The notes beneath the pieces are model-generated. The model was given only the letters and a program-made list of their open reading frames with translations, did not search any database and had not been told where the DNA came from. Position numbers and translations under genes: made by a program. A stretch of 64,000 nt of DNA from an uncultured Mediterraneibacter sp. GTDB lineage: Bacteria > Bacillota > Clostridia > Lachnospirales > Lachnospiraceae. Location: NCBI GenBank assembly GCA_934309345.1, contig CAKRDD010000004.1, positions 1 through 64,000 of the forward strand, read 5' to 3'. Position 1 is the stretch's first letter. The number at the start of each line of letters is the position of its first letter. Below are positions 34,945-43,700 of the stretch, one piece after another.

Positions 34945-36321
34945 ATGTATAAAATCAATTTTGAAAAGCCGATACATATTCATTTTATCGGGATTGGCGG
35001 AATCAGTATGAGCGGTCTTGCTGAGATTCTTCTGGAAGAAGGATTTACTGTATCCGGTTCAGATTCAAAGGAGTCTCCGCTTACAAAGAAGCTGGAGTCT
35101 GAGGGTGCCATCATCCATTACGGACAGTGTGCCGAGAACATTTCTGACGGAATCGACTGTGTTGTATACACAGCAGCTATTAATAAGGCCAATCCGGAGC
35201 TTATGGAGGCTGTTGCCCGCAAGATTCCAATGCTTACACGTGCGGAGCTGCTTGGACAGCTGATGAAAAATTACAAGACACCGATCGCTGTATCCGGTAC
35301 TCATGGAAAAACAACTACTACATCCATGATCTCCCATATTTTACTTGCAGCCGATCTGGATCCTACCATTTCTGTCGGCGGTATTCTCAAGGCAATCGGT
35401 GGTAACATCCGCGTTGGAAAGTCTGAGACTTTTATCACAGAAGCCTGTGAGTATACAAACAGTTTCCTTCATTTTTATCCGAAGATCAGTGTCATCCTCA
35501 ATATTGAGGAAGATCATCTGGACTTCTTCAAGGATCTTGAAGACATCAGACATTCCTTCCATCAGTTTGCGACACTTCTTCCTTCTGATGGAACTTTGAT
35601 CATCAATGGTGATATCGACAATTATCAGGAGATTTATGAAGGACTTGACTGCAATGTCATTACTTATGGTTCTTCTGATGGACTTGACTATAGCGCTGCT
35701 AACATCACTTATGATGAAAAAGGGCTTGTTGCATTTGATCTTATAAAGAACGGAAAAGCGGTTGACCATATCCAGCTTTCTGTAACAGGAGATCATAATG
35801 TGTCAAATGCACTTGCATCTATTGCTACTGCGGAACTGCTTCAGATTCCGATGGAAACAATCAAGAAAGGTATTCTCTCTTTCAGTGGAACAGACCGCCG
35901 TTTCGAATATAAGGGAACATTCAACGGTGTAACTGTTGTAGATGATTATGCACATCATCCGACAGAGATTGCCGCTACTCTGAAGGCTGCACAGCACTAC
36001 CCACACAATCAGGTGTGGTGTGTATTCCAGCCACATACTTATACGAGAACAAAAGCTTTCTTCCATGAATTTGCAGAAGCTCTTTCTCACACAGATCATC
36101 TGGTTCTTGCAGATATCTATGCAGCCCGTGAGACAGATACTCTCGGAGTTTCTTCTGCCGGTCTTGCAGAGGAAGCACGCAAGCTTGGAACAGATGCACA
36201 TTACCTTCCAAGTTTTGAAGAAATAGAAGAGTTCCTTAAAGAAAACTGCAAATCCGGAGATCTCCTGATCACAATGGGAGCCGGAGACGTTGTCAAAATC
36301 GGCGAAGACCTTTTAAAATAA
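34945..36321 (+). CDS. murC: UDP-N-acetylmuramate--L-alanine ligase
   Basis: A 458-residue Mur ligase adding L-Ala to UDP-MurNAc in peptidoglycan precursor synthesis. FIGIGGISMSGLAE (14-27) is the UDP-binding glycine motif, SGTHGKTTT (117-125) the ATP loop, and EACEY, DDYAHHPTEI and FQPHTYTRT are the further invariant Mur motifs. Length is normal. The ATG at 34945 follows AAGGGG at the wide end of normal spacing. A TATAAT (34864-34869) lies about 75 bases upstream. The next gene follows a 268-base gap with DnaA boxes, so murC is probably its own unit. Confidence 0.96.
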   Translation: MYKINFEKPIHIHFIGIGGISMSGLAEILLEEGFTVSGSDSKESPLTKKLESEGAIIHYGQCAENISDGIDCVVYTAAINKANPELMEAVARKIPMLTRAELLGQLMKNYKTPIAVSGTHGKTTTTSMISHILLAADLDPTISVGGILKAIGGNIRVGKSETFITEACEYTNSFLHFYPKISVILNIEEDHLDFFKDLEDIRHSFHQFATLLPSDGTLIINGDIDNYQEIYEGLDCNVITYGSSDGLDYSAANITYDEKGLVAFDLIKNGKAVDHIQLSVTGDHNVSNALASIATAELLQIPMETIKKGILSFSGTDRRFEYKGTFNGVTVVDDYAHHPTEIAATLKAAQHYPHNQVWCVFQPHTYTRTKAFFHEFAEALSHTDHLVLADIYAARETDTLGVSSAGLAEEARKLGTDAHYLPSFEEIEEFLKENCKSGDLLITMGAGDVVKIGEDLLK

Positions 36322-36351
36322 GGCTTTCTCAATAACTTTACTAAACTATTC

Positions 36352-36433
36352 TGTGGAAAAGTTCACATAGATATCCACATGCATGTGAACTTTTCCACAC
36401 TTTATCCACATTTTCTCCACATAGTTATCTACA
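36352..36433 (+). promoter_or_regulatory. Cluster of six DnaA-box-like 9-mers with a 17-bp palindrome
   Basis: TGTGGAAAA (36352-36360, i.e. inverted TTTTCCACA), ATATCCACA (36371-36379), TTTTCCACA (36391-36399), the consensus TTATCCACA (36402-36410), TTCTCCACA (36413-36421) and TTATCTACA (36425-36433) lie within 82 bases. Arms 36352-36368 and 36383-36399 form a perfect 17-bp inverted repeat. The cluster sits just upstream of dnaD-like and dnaI-like genes. DnaA binding for transcriptional control or titration is inferred. Confidence 0.7.
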
Positions 36434-36486
36434 AAAAAGTCCTAGTTACCCACTCGAAAATTCTTTTTAAGATTCTCATATGATGT

Positions 36487-36492
36487 TATAAT
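36487..36492 (+). promoter_or_regulatory. -10 element upstream of the dnaD-like gene
   Basis: TATAAT, with only an AT-rich -35 (TTTTTA at 36464-36469). The DnaA-box cluster ends about 30 bases before that -35, a position from which bound DnaA could affect initiation. Confidence 0.4.
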
Positions 36493-36589
36493 ATTCACAC
36501 TAAAGAGAAGAAGATATAGATTTCAGGTTGCCCCTCATCAGACAGATCAGACGGCAATTGGTTAATACATAGAGAAAGCGGGATAAGTT

Positions 36590-37708
36590 ATGAAGACTTT
36601 GGTTTTAAAGAATAATTTTCAGATGAATATGACAATGCTGCCGAACAGCTTTGTAGATCATTATATGGCGAATGCGAACGGAGAATTTGTAAAAGTGTAC
36701 CTTTTTCTTCTCCGTCATGTTGAGGATGCTGCATCTTCTCTGAGCATCTCCATGATCGCAGATTATCTGAATAATACAGAGAATGATGTTCTTCGCGCTT
36801 TCCGCTACTGGGAATCTGTCGGTCTTCTCAGACTTGGACACGGACCGGACGGCGGAATCACTGCCGTTGAATTTCTTCGCGATGAAGAAGAGGGATCTTG
36901 TGGAGATACAACTGATTTTTCCGGCTGTACCACTGGCTATACACAGGATTCCATCCCTGCTCAGGCTCCGGTAGCTCCGGTAACAGAGTTCCGCTCAGAA
37001 GCTGTTTCTGCACCGGTAGAAAGCAGTATCCAGACTCCTGTTTCCAATGCGGTTCCTCTTGATACATTCCGTGCCCAGAAGGAGATCAAGTCTCTCCTGT
37101 TTATCACAGAACAGTACCTTGGTAAGACACTGACACATACGGATGTCGACACAATTACTTATTTTTATGATACGCTGCATATGTCTGCTGATCTGATTGA
37201 ATATCTGATTGAGTCCTGCGTAGAGAACGGACATAAGAGTATGCATTATATCCAGAAGGTTGCCATTTCCTGGGTAGAGAACGGAGTCGAGACTGTATCA
37301 CAGGCAAAAGAGCAGGCTGCTGCATACAGCCGTAACTGCTACACGGTTTTGAATGCATTCGGTATTAAGAACAGAGGACCTGCCTCTTCCGAACTGGAAT
37401 ATATTAATAAATGGGCTGATACTTATGGATTTTCCGCTGACATCATTCAGGAAGCCTGCCGCAGAACAATCTCTGCCACACATCAGCCAAGTTTTGAATA
37501 TGCTGACTCCATCCTCACAAAATGGTATGAATGCAATATTCATCATCTGACTGATATCAATGCATTGGATCATGAATTCCAGAAAGAACGTTCCTTACAT
37601 AGAAGTACTGTCACCAAACCAAAGAATGTCACAAGAAATCTGAATAATTTTGAGAGACGTTCCTATGACATGGATTCTCTGGAAGAGCAGCTTCTGAAGA
37701 GCAACTAA
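36590..37708 (+). CDS. DnaD-domain replication (primosomal) protein
   Basis: A 372-residue protein. The N-terminal winged helix (FVDHYMANANGEFVKVYLFL, then SMIADYLNNTENDVLRAFRY) resembles DnaD/DnaB of Firmicutes. A low-complexity linker (about 100-155, rich in Pro/Val/Ser) leads to two helical DnaD C-terminal (DDBH2) repeats, one ending near VAISWVENGV and one near SILTKWYE. Such proteins remodel DNA and recruit the helicase loader at origins and restart sites. The ATG at 36590 has a weak GCGGG. The next gene encodes the loader, giving a primosome operon with prs behind it. Confidence 0.88.
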   Translation: MKTLVLKNNFQMNMTMLPNSFVDHYMANANGEFVKVYLFLLRHVEDAASSLSISMIADYLNNTENDVLRAFRYWESVGLLRLGHGPDGGITAVEFLRDEEEGSCGDTTDFSGCTTGYTQDSIPAQAPVAPVTEFRSEAVSAPVESSIQTPVSNAVPLDTFRAQKEIKSLLFITEQYLGKTLTHTDVDTITYFYDTLHMSADLIEYLIESCVENGHKSMHYIQKVAISWVENGVETVSQAKEQAAAYSRNCYTVLNAFGIKNRGPASSELEYINKWADTYGFSADIIQEACRRTISATHQPSFEYADSILTKWYECNIHHLTDINALDHEFQKERSLHRSTVTKPKNVTRNLNNFERRSYDMDSLEEQLLKSN

Positions 37709-37768
37709 TGAAAAAGCAATGATTTAGAAGGTCAATTATTTTAAAGAGAAATTAAAAGGAGTCTTTTC

Positions 37769-38755
37769 ATGGGATTAAAAAATTCACAGTACCATGCAAT
37801 CATGCGTAAATATGAGCAGAAACAATTACATAGCCATGACATTCAGGTGGCCCGGTATGAAGAAGTCTATAAAAAGCTCCCTGAATTCAAAACACTTGAT
37901 GACTCCATTGCCTCGCTGTCTGTCCAGTACGGAAAGAAACTACTTGATGGAGATACCAGTGCAGTTGATGCTTTAAAGAAAGATCTTGCAGAATTACGTG
38001 ATCGTAAGATTCATCTGCTCAAATCAGCCGGCTTCCCAGATGATTATCTGGAGCCGGTTTACGACTGTCCGGATTGTAAAGACACCGGATACATTGGTAA
38101 TCAAAAATGTCATTGTTTCAAAAAAGCAATCATTGGATTGCTTTACGACCAGTCAAATATTAAAAAATTCCCTGTTGAAGCAGATTTTAGCAATTTCAGA
38201 CTTGACTATTATCCTGTTTCACATTACGATAAGAAAACGGGACGTTCTTCTCGTTCCATGATGGAAGACACTTTACGCATCTGCCATCATTTTATTGACA
38301 GCTTTGGGACAGAGTTTAACAATCTCTTTTTCTATGGCGATGTAGGTGTTGGGAAAACTTTTCTCTCCACTTGTATTGCAAAAGAGATTATGAACAAAGA
38401 GTATTCTGTTTTGTATTTTTCTGCTCCACAGCTTTTTAATACTCTTGCCAAGAACGCATTTGACAAAAATGACATTGATGCACATAACATGTGTGAATAC
38501 ATTTTTGACTGTGATCTGCTTATTATTGATGATCTTGGTACAGAGTACACAAATGCCTTTATTGCATCACAGTTTTTTACCTGCATCAATGAAAGGCTGC
38601 TGCATAGGAAATCAACGATTATTTCAACAAACCTTTCTTTGGAGTCACTCGCGGATCTTTATACTGAGCGTTCTTTCTCCAGAATTACAAGCAGATATAG
38701 TCTGTTGAAAATAGTCGGTGATGATATACGTATTAAAAAGAAGTTAGAACATTAG
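37769..38755 (+). CDS. DnaI/DnaC-type helicase loader ATPase
   Basis: A 328-residue AAA+ ATPase that would load the replicative helicase. The N-terminal region is helical. A four-cysteine zinc-binding-like module (Cys100, 103, 114, 116: CPDC...KCHC) precedes the ATPase core with Walker A GDVGVGKT (190-197) and Walker B LLIIDDLG. A sensor region with SRITSRYSLL is near the C terminus. The ATG at 37769 follows AAAGGAG. It is immediately downstream of the DnaD-like gene and 14 bases before prs. Confidence 0.9.
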   Translation: MGLKNSQYHAIMRKYEQKQLHSHDIQVARYEEVYKKLPEFKTLDDSIASLSVQYGKKLLDGDTSAVDALKKDLAELRDRKIHLLKSAGFPDDYLEPVYDCPDCKDTGYIGNQKCHCFKKAIIGLLYDQSNIKKFPVEADFSNFRLDYYPVSHYDKKTGRSSRSMMEDTLRICHHFIDSFGTEFNNLFFYGDVGVGKTFLSTCIAKEIMNKEYSVLYFSAPQLFNTLAKNAFDKNDIDAHNMCEYIFDCDLLIIDDLGTEYTNAFIASQFFTCINERLLHRKSTIISTNLSLESLADLYTERSFSRITSRYSLLKIVGDDIRIKKKLEH

Positions 38756-38769
38756 GAGGATTATGACTC

Positions 38770-39954
38770 ATGTTAAGTCGTTCAGAACGTATCTTGGAGA
38801 ACATACCAGTAGGAAGCCTTGGAATCATTCCTTTACTTGGCTGCGAAGAGCTTGGAAATAAGGTTAATGATTACCTTGTTAAATGGCGCCGCGAAAGTGC
38901 TCACGAGCACAAGAATGACGTTGCTTTCTCAGGATATGAGAAAGATAATTATCTGATCAATGCCAGTGTACCGCGTTTTGGTTCTGGTGAAGCCAAAGGT
39001 ATCCTTGGAGAATCCGTACGAGGAAAAGATATTTACCTGATGGTTGATGTATGTAATTATAATGTTACTTACTCTCTGACAGGAAACACAAACCATATGT
39101 CACCGGATGACCATTTCCAGAACTTAAAGAGAATCATTGCTGCTGTAGGTGGTAAGGGACGTCGTATTAACGTTATTATGCCATTCCTTTATGAAAGCCG
39201 TCAGCATAAGAGAACTTCCCGTGAATCTCTTGACTGCGCACTTGCGCTTCAGGAACTTGTCCGTATGGGAGTTGACAATATTATCACTTTTGATGCTCAC
39301 GACCCTCGTGTATCAAATGCGATTCCGTTGAGTGGATTTGAGACAATTTCACCAACTTATCAGTTCATCAAAGGTCTTCTTCGTAATGTAAAAGATCTTC
39401 AGATCGACAGTGAACATATGATGGCGATCAGCCCTGATGAAGGTGGTACAAACCGTGCTGTATATCTTGCCAACGTTCTTGGTTTGGATATGGGTATGTT
39501 CTACAAACGCCGTGATTACACTCAGATTGTAAATGGACGTAACCCTATCGTTGCTCATGAGTTCCTTGGAAGCTCTGTAGAAGGCAAAGATGTAATTATT
39601 ATTGATGATATGATTTCTTCCGGAGACAGTATCATTGAAGTTGCTACAGAATTAAAGAGACGTAAAGCAAAACGTATCTTTGCTGCTGCTACTTTTGGTC
39701 TGTTTACTAACGGAATGGAGAAGTTTGATAAAGCTTATGAAGAAGGTATTATTGATGGTATCCTGACAACAAACCTGATCTATCAGACACCAAACCTTCT
39801 TTCAAAACCATATTATATCAACTGCGATATGAGCAAGTACATTGCTCTGATCATTGATACTCTGAATCATGACGGATCACTGAGCGAGATTCTCAGTCCG
39901 AACGAGCGTATCCAGAATGTACTTCAGAAATATAAAAATGGAGAGACTATCTAA
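38770..39954 (+). CDS. prs: Ribose-phosphate pyrophosphokinase (PRPP synthetase)
   Basis: A 394-residue PRPP synthetase making phosphoribosyl pyrophosphate for purines, pyrimidines, His and Trp. The PRPP loop VIIIDDMISSGDS (about 275-287), the ATP-binding FDAHDPR and YESRQHKRTSRES are present. It is about 75 residues longer than the E. coli-type enzyme, mostly at the N terminus and between core motifs, as in other Lachnospiraceae enzymes of this class. The second ATG (38770) has AGGAGG at 9 bases; an earlier out-of-frame ATG is too close to it. It follows dnaI, and the gene-free RNA block begins right after its stop. Confidence 0.9.
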   Translation: MLSRSERILENIPVGSLGIIPLLGCEELGNKVNDYLVKWRRESAHEHKNDVAFSGYEKDNYLINASVPRFGSGEAKGILGESVRGKDIYLMVDVCNYNVTYSLTGNTNHMSPDDHFQNLKRIIAAVGGKGRRINVIMPFLYESRQHKRTSRESLDCALALQELVRMGVDNIITFDAHDPRVSNAIPLSGFETISPTYQFIKGLLRNVKDLQIDSEHMMAISPDEGGTNRAVYLANVLGLDMGMFYKRRDYTQIVNGRNPIVAHEFLGSSVEGKDVIIIDDMISSGDSIIEVATELKRRKAKRIFAAATFGLFTNGMEKFDKAYEEGIIDGILTTNLIYQTPNLLSKPYYINCDMSKYIALIIDTLNHDGSLSEILSPNERIQNVLQKYKNGETI

Positions 39955-39956
39955 AT

Positions 39957-40298
39957 AAAGATTTATCGTAGAAGTCATTTTATTGATATACGGACGAAAA
40001 CAGAAAATATTATTTTAGGAAGTCGATTGTTAGAAGAATGATACAGGAACGCCGACTCAGGGTTACGCATACTGTTCATACTAGGAAAAACAACAGACTG
40101 CTAAAAGCAAAGAAAGGATTGACAAACTCGCTGCCGCTCAGACAGCTGTCAATCCTTTCTTTAACGCAATCTATTGTTTTTCAAGTATGAGCAAGCATGC
40201 TCCACATTCGTCTTCATTCCTGTATCATCCTTCTAACATGAAACTTCTCGAAGTTTATATTTTCTGTTTTCTGTTTATTGAAAAAGATAGACTTCTAC
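39957..40298 (-). ncRNA. Long-hairpin structured RNA, minus-strand copy
   Basis: Positions 39968-40298 fold back on themselves. Paired blocks include GTAGAAGTC, AAAACAGAAAATAT, GTTAGAAG/ATGATACAGGAA, TCATACT with AAAAACAA, and a perfect 16-bp apical helix (40109-40124/40147-40162). Arm differences become G-U pairs only if transcribed on the minus strand. The 22-base loop (CTGTCTGA then GCGGCAGCGAG) and the 3' tail ending CTACGATAAATCTTT recur in the plus-strand copy at 40401-40714. No coding potential or ribosome binding site was seen, and the promoter is not identified. Expression is inferred from the conservation pattern. Confidence 0.55.
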
Positions 40299-40400
40299 GC
40301 TAAATTTTATTAAATACAAACACGTTTGAGATATGGATATCATTCTATAGAACATCCGGTGCGTCTACTTCTCAAGTAAAGTTCTTCTTTCGAGAGAGTA

Positions 40401-40714
40401 GAAATCAGATAGCGCGGAAAAACTTTACCGATAGACAGATATTGAGGGATTGTTTCAGGTGACTGTTCTGTGTGCTTGGAAAGACTTAAAAAACGGAAGG
40501 TTACGTTAAAGCAATGCGAGGCTACTGTCTGAAGCGGCAGCGAGTTTGCCGAGCATTGCTTTGTTTTTAGTAATCTTTCGTTTTTCTTAGTCTTTCCTGT
40601 ATACAGAACCCGGAGCCTGAGGCAATCCCTCAATGTCTGTCTATTAGAATAAACTTTATAGGCGCTATTTGATTTCGTCCGATACTCGAATAAGAATCTC
40701 TACGATAAATCTTT
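40401..40714 (+). ncRNA. Long-hairpin structured RNA, plus-strand copy
   Basis: Arms from 40401 (GAAATCAGATAGCGC) and up to 40676 (GCGCTATTTGATTTC) pair through many blocks: GACAGA, ATTGAGGGATTG, GTTCTGT, GGAAAGACT, AAAACG and AAAGCAATGC (40508-40517/40553-40562). Arm differences are G-U wobbles on the plus strand. The 35-base loop contains CTGTCTGAA and GCGGCAGCGAG (40525-40544), as in the minus copy. The tail TTTCGTCCGATA...CTACGATAAATCTTT follows. A strong intrinsic terminator lies right after (40720-40767). Helix sequences differ from the minus copy by compensatory changes. Confidence 0.6.
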
Positions 40715-40719
40715 TACAT

Positions 40720-40767
40720 AAGAACATCCCCATAGACAATTCATCATCTATGGGGATGTTCTTTTTT
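40720..40767 (+). terminator. Intrinsic terminator facing the plus strand, after the long-hairpin RNA
   Basis: A perfect 17-bp stem, arms 40720-40736 and 40747-40763, with TTTTTT following on the plus strand only. On the minus strand, for rpoC, the stem is followed by a poor U-tract, although an A-run precedes it. Its polarity suggests that it ends a plus-strand transcript from the 39957-40714 block or from prs. Confidence 0.8.
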
Positions 40768-40788
40768 ATACTAGCTTTTTAAAACGCT

Positions 40789-43700
40789 TTATTCTTCTGT
40801 TGCTGGTTCTTCTACGGATGCTTCTGCAGCATCTTCTGTGTTCTCTTCTACAAACTCATCTGTCAGATCAACATTTTCGTCCATGTCAAAATCTTCGTCC
40901 AGATTCAGCTCATCTTCAAGATCCAGTTCATCTTCCATCTTAATGTCTGTGTTGAGTTTTACATCACGGTACTTCTTCATACCTGTTCCAGCAGGAATAT
41001 GTTTACCGATGATAACGTTCTCTTTCAGACCAACCAGATGGTCAACTTTACCCTTGATAGCTGCTTCTGTCAGAACCTTTGTTGTCTCCTGGAAGGAAGC
41101 GGCTGACAGGAAGGATTCTGTTGCCAGAGAAGCCTTTGTGATACCAAGCATGATCTGCTCTCCGGTAGCCGGCTCTTTTCCTTCTGCTGCAAGCTGTTCG
41201 TTTACTTCTTCGAAGTCAAGAACGTCTACCATTGTTCCTGGCAGGAACTCTGTATCACCCTTCTCTTCGATTCTGATCTTCTTCAGCATCTGACGAACGA
41301 TAACCTCGATATGCTTATCGTTGATCTCAACACCCTGGAGACGGTATACACGCTGTACTTCCTGAAGCATGTAATCCTGTGTTGCACGAAGTCCTTTGAT
41401 CTTCAGGATATCATGTGGATTTACGCTACCTTCTGTAAGCTCATCTCCGGCTTCAAGCATAACGCCGTCCTGTACTTTAATACGTGATCCGTAAGGAATA
41501 AGATAGGATTTGGATTCTCCTGTCTCTTCGTTTGTAACGATAACCTCACGTTTCTTCTTTGTATCGCTAAGTGTTGCACGTCCTGCGATCTCTGTGATGA
41601 TGGCAAGTCCCTTAGGTCTTCTTGCCTCGAAAAGCTCCTCGACACGAGGAAGACCCTGTGTGATATCGTCACCGGCAACTCCACCATTATGGAATGTACG
41701 CATAGTAAGCTGTGTACCTGGCTCTCCGATTGACTGAGCGGCCATGATTCCGACTGCCTCACCAACCTGAACTGCCTCACCTGTTGCCATGTTCGCACCG
41801 TAACATTTGGAGCATACACCGTTCTTACATTTACATGTAAGGATTGTACGGATCTTAACCTGCTCAAGAGGATTTCCGTTCTCGTCAACACCTTTCTTCA
41901 TCACGCGCTCTGCACGACGAGGTGTAATCATATGGTTTGCTTTTACAAGGACATTTCCGTCTTTATCTTTAAGATCCTCAGCAGCGAATCTTCCAGTGAT
42001 ACGATCCTGAAGGCTCTCAATCTCTTCATTTCCATCCATGAATGCAGATACATACATTCCCGGAATCGGCTGACCCGGTTTTGCACAATCTGTATCGTGA
42101 ATGATAAGCTCCTGAGATACGTCTACAAGACGTCTTGTCAGGTAACCGGAATCGGCTGTACGAAGAGCTGTATCGGCCATTCCTTTTCGAGCTCCATGGG
42201 CAGACATGAAGTATTCCAGTACGTCAAGACCTTCACGGAAGTTTGACTTGATAGGCAACTCGATCGTACGACCTGTTGTATCAGCCATAAGTCCACGCAT
42301 ACCTGCAAGCTGTTTGATCTGCTTGTCAGATCCACGGGCTCCGGAATCTGCCATCATGAAGATGTTATTGTATTTATCAAGACCTGTCAGCAGTGCCTCT
42401 GTCAGTTTATCATCGGTTGCTTTCCATGTCTCAACAACTTCTTTGTAACGCTCTTCTTCTGTGATAAGACCACGTTTGTAGTTCTTTGTGATCTTGTCTA
42501 CTGTATCCTGTGCTTCCTGCATCATCTGCGGTTTCTGCGGTGGTACAGTCATATCGGAAATGGATACTGTCATAGCTGCTCTTGTAGAGAACTTGTATCC
42601 GATTGCCTTAACATCGTCAAGAACTTCTGCTGTCTGTGTAGCTCCATGAGTGTTGATAACTTTCTCAAGGATCTGCTTCAGCTGTTTCTTACCAACATGG
42701 AAGTCGATTTCCATCTTGAGTTCATTTCCCTCAACCTCACGGTCTACAAAACCAAGGTCCTGTGGAATGATCTCGTTAAACAGGAGACGACCAAGTGTTG
42801 CGTCGATAGTTCCTGTCTTCTCTTCTCCATTTGCAAGAGTCTTTGTCACACGTACTTTAATCTGTGAGTGAAGTGTGATATATCCATTCTCGTATGCAAG
42901 AATAGCCTCGTTCACGCTCTTAAAGAACATGCCCTCTCCCTTTGCACCAGGACGAAGCTGAGTCAGATAGTAAATACCAAGTACCATATCCTGTGAAGGA
43001 ACGGCTACCGGACCACCATCAGACGGTTTCAGCAGGTTGTTTGGTGAAAGAAGAAGGAAACGGCACTCTGCCTGTGCTTCCTGTGACAGCGGTACATGGA
43101 CAGCCATCTGGTCTCCATCGAAATCGGCATTGTAAGCTGTACATACCAGTGGATGCAGCTTGATTGCCTTACCTTCTACAAGGATTGGCTCGAATGCCTG
43201 GATACCAAGTCTATGCAGAGTAGGGGCACGGTTCAGCATAACCGGATGCTCTTTGATTACTTCTTCGAGCACATCCCATACCTCTGGCTGAAGTCTCTCG
43301 ACCATCTTCTTCGCATTCTTAATATTGTGTGCTGTTCCGTTCGCTACAAGCTCTTTCATAACGAATGGCTTGAACAGCTCGATTGCCATCTCTTTCGGCA
43401 GACCACACTGATAGATCTTCAGTTCTGGTCCAACGACGATAACAGAACGTCCTGAATAGTCAACACGTTTTCCAAGCAGGTTCTGACGGAAACGTCCGGA
43501 CTTACCTTTCAGCATGTCAGACAGAGACTTGAGTGCTCTGTTTCCAGGTCCTGTTACCGGACGTCCACGACGTCCGTTATCGATCAGCGCATCAACAGCT
43601 TCCTGAAGCATACGCTTCTCATTTCTTACGATAATATCTGGTGCTCCCAGTTCAAGGAGTCTTCTCAGACGGTTATTTCTGTTAATGATTCTTCTGTACA

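Larger units (their letters stand above)
39957..40714. repeat. 758-base block bounded by 16-bp terminal inverted repeats
   Basis: AAAGATTTATCGTAGA occurs at 39957-39972 and inverted at 40699-40714. It is the shared 3' tail of the two divergent long-hairpin copies. No transposase and no clear target duplication are visible, so a small non-autonomous mobile element is possible but unproven. Confidence 0.5.

Noticed and set aside
36352..36433. Chromosomal origin oriC
   Set aside because: DnaA boxes are dense, but dnaA/dnaN, recF, rpmH and an obvious AT-rich unwinding element are missing; the cluster lies inside a murC-dnaD gap.
40340..40633. 97-codon frame on the minus strand inside the long-hairpin block
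   Set aside because: It reads through both arms of the hairpin, so its sequence is set by the palindrome; no ribosome binding site.
39957..40714. Retron msr-msd or other reverse-transcribed hairpin RNA
   Set aside because: Long hairpins suggested it, but no reverse transcriptase or effector gene is nearby; the neighbours are prs and rpoC.
39955..40788. RNase P RNA, tmRNA, SRP RNA or 6S RNA
   Set aside because: None of their signature sequences (for example the GAGGAAAGTCC block of RNase P RNA or the GGAAGCAGCC loop of SRP RNA) is present on either strand.
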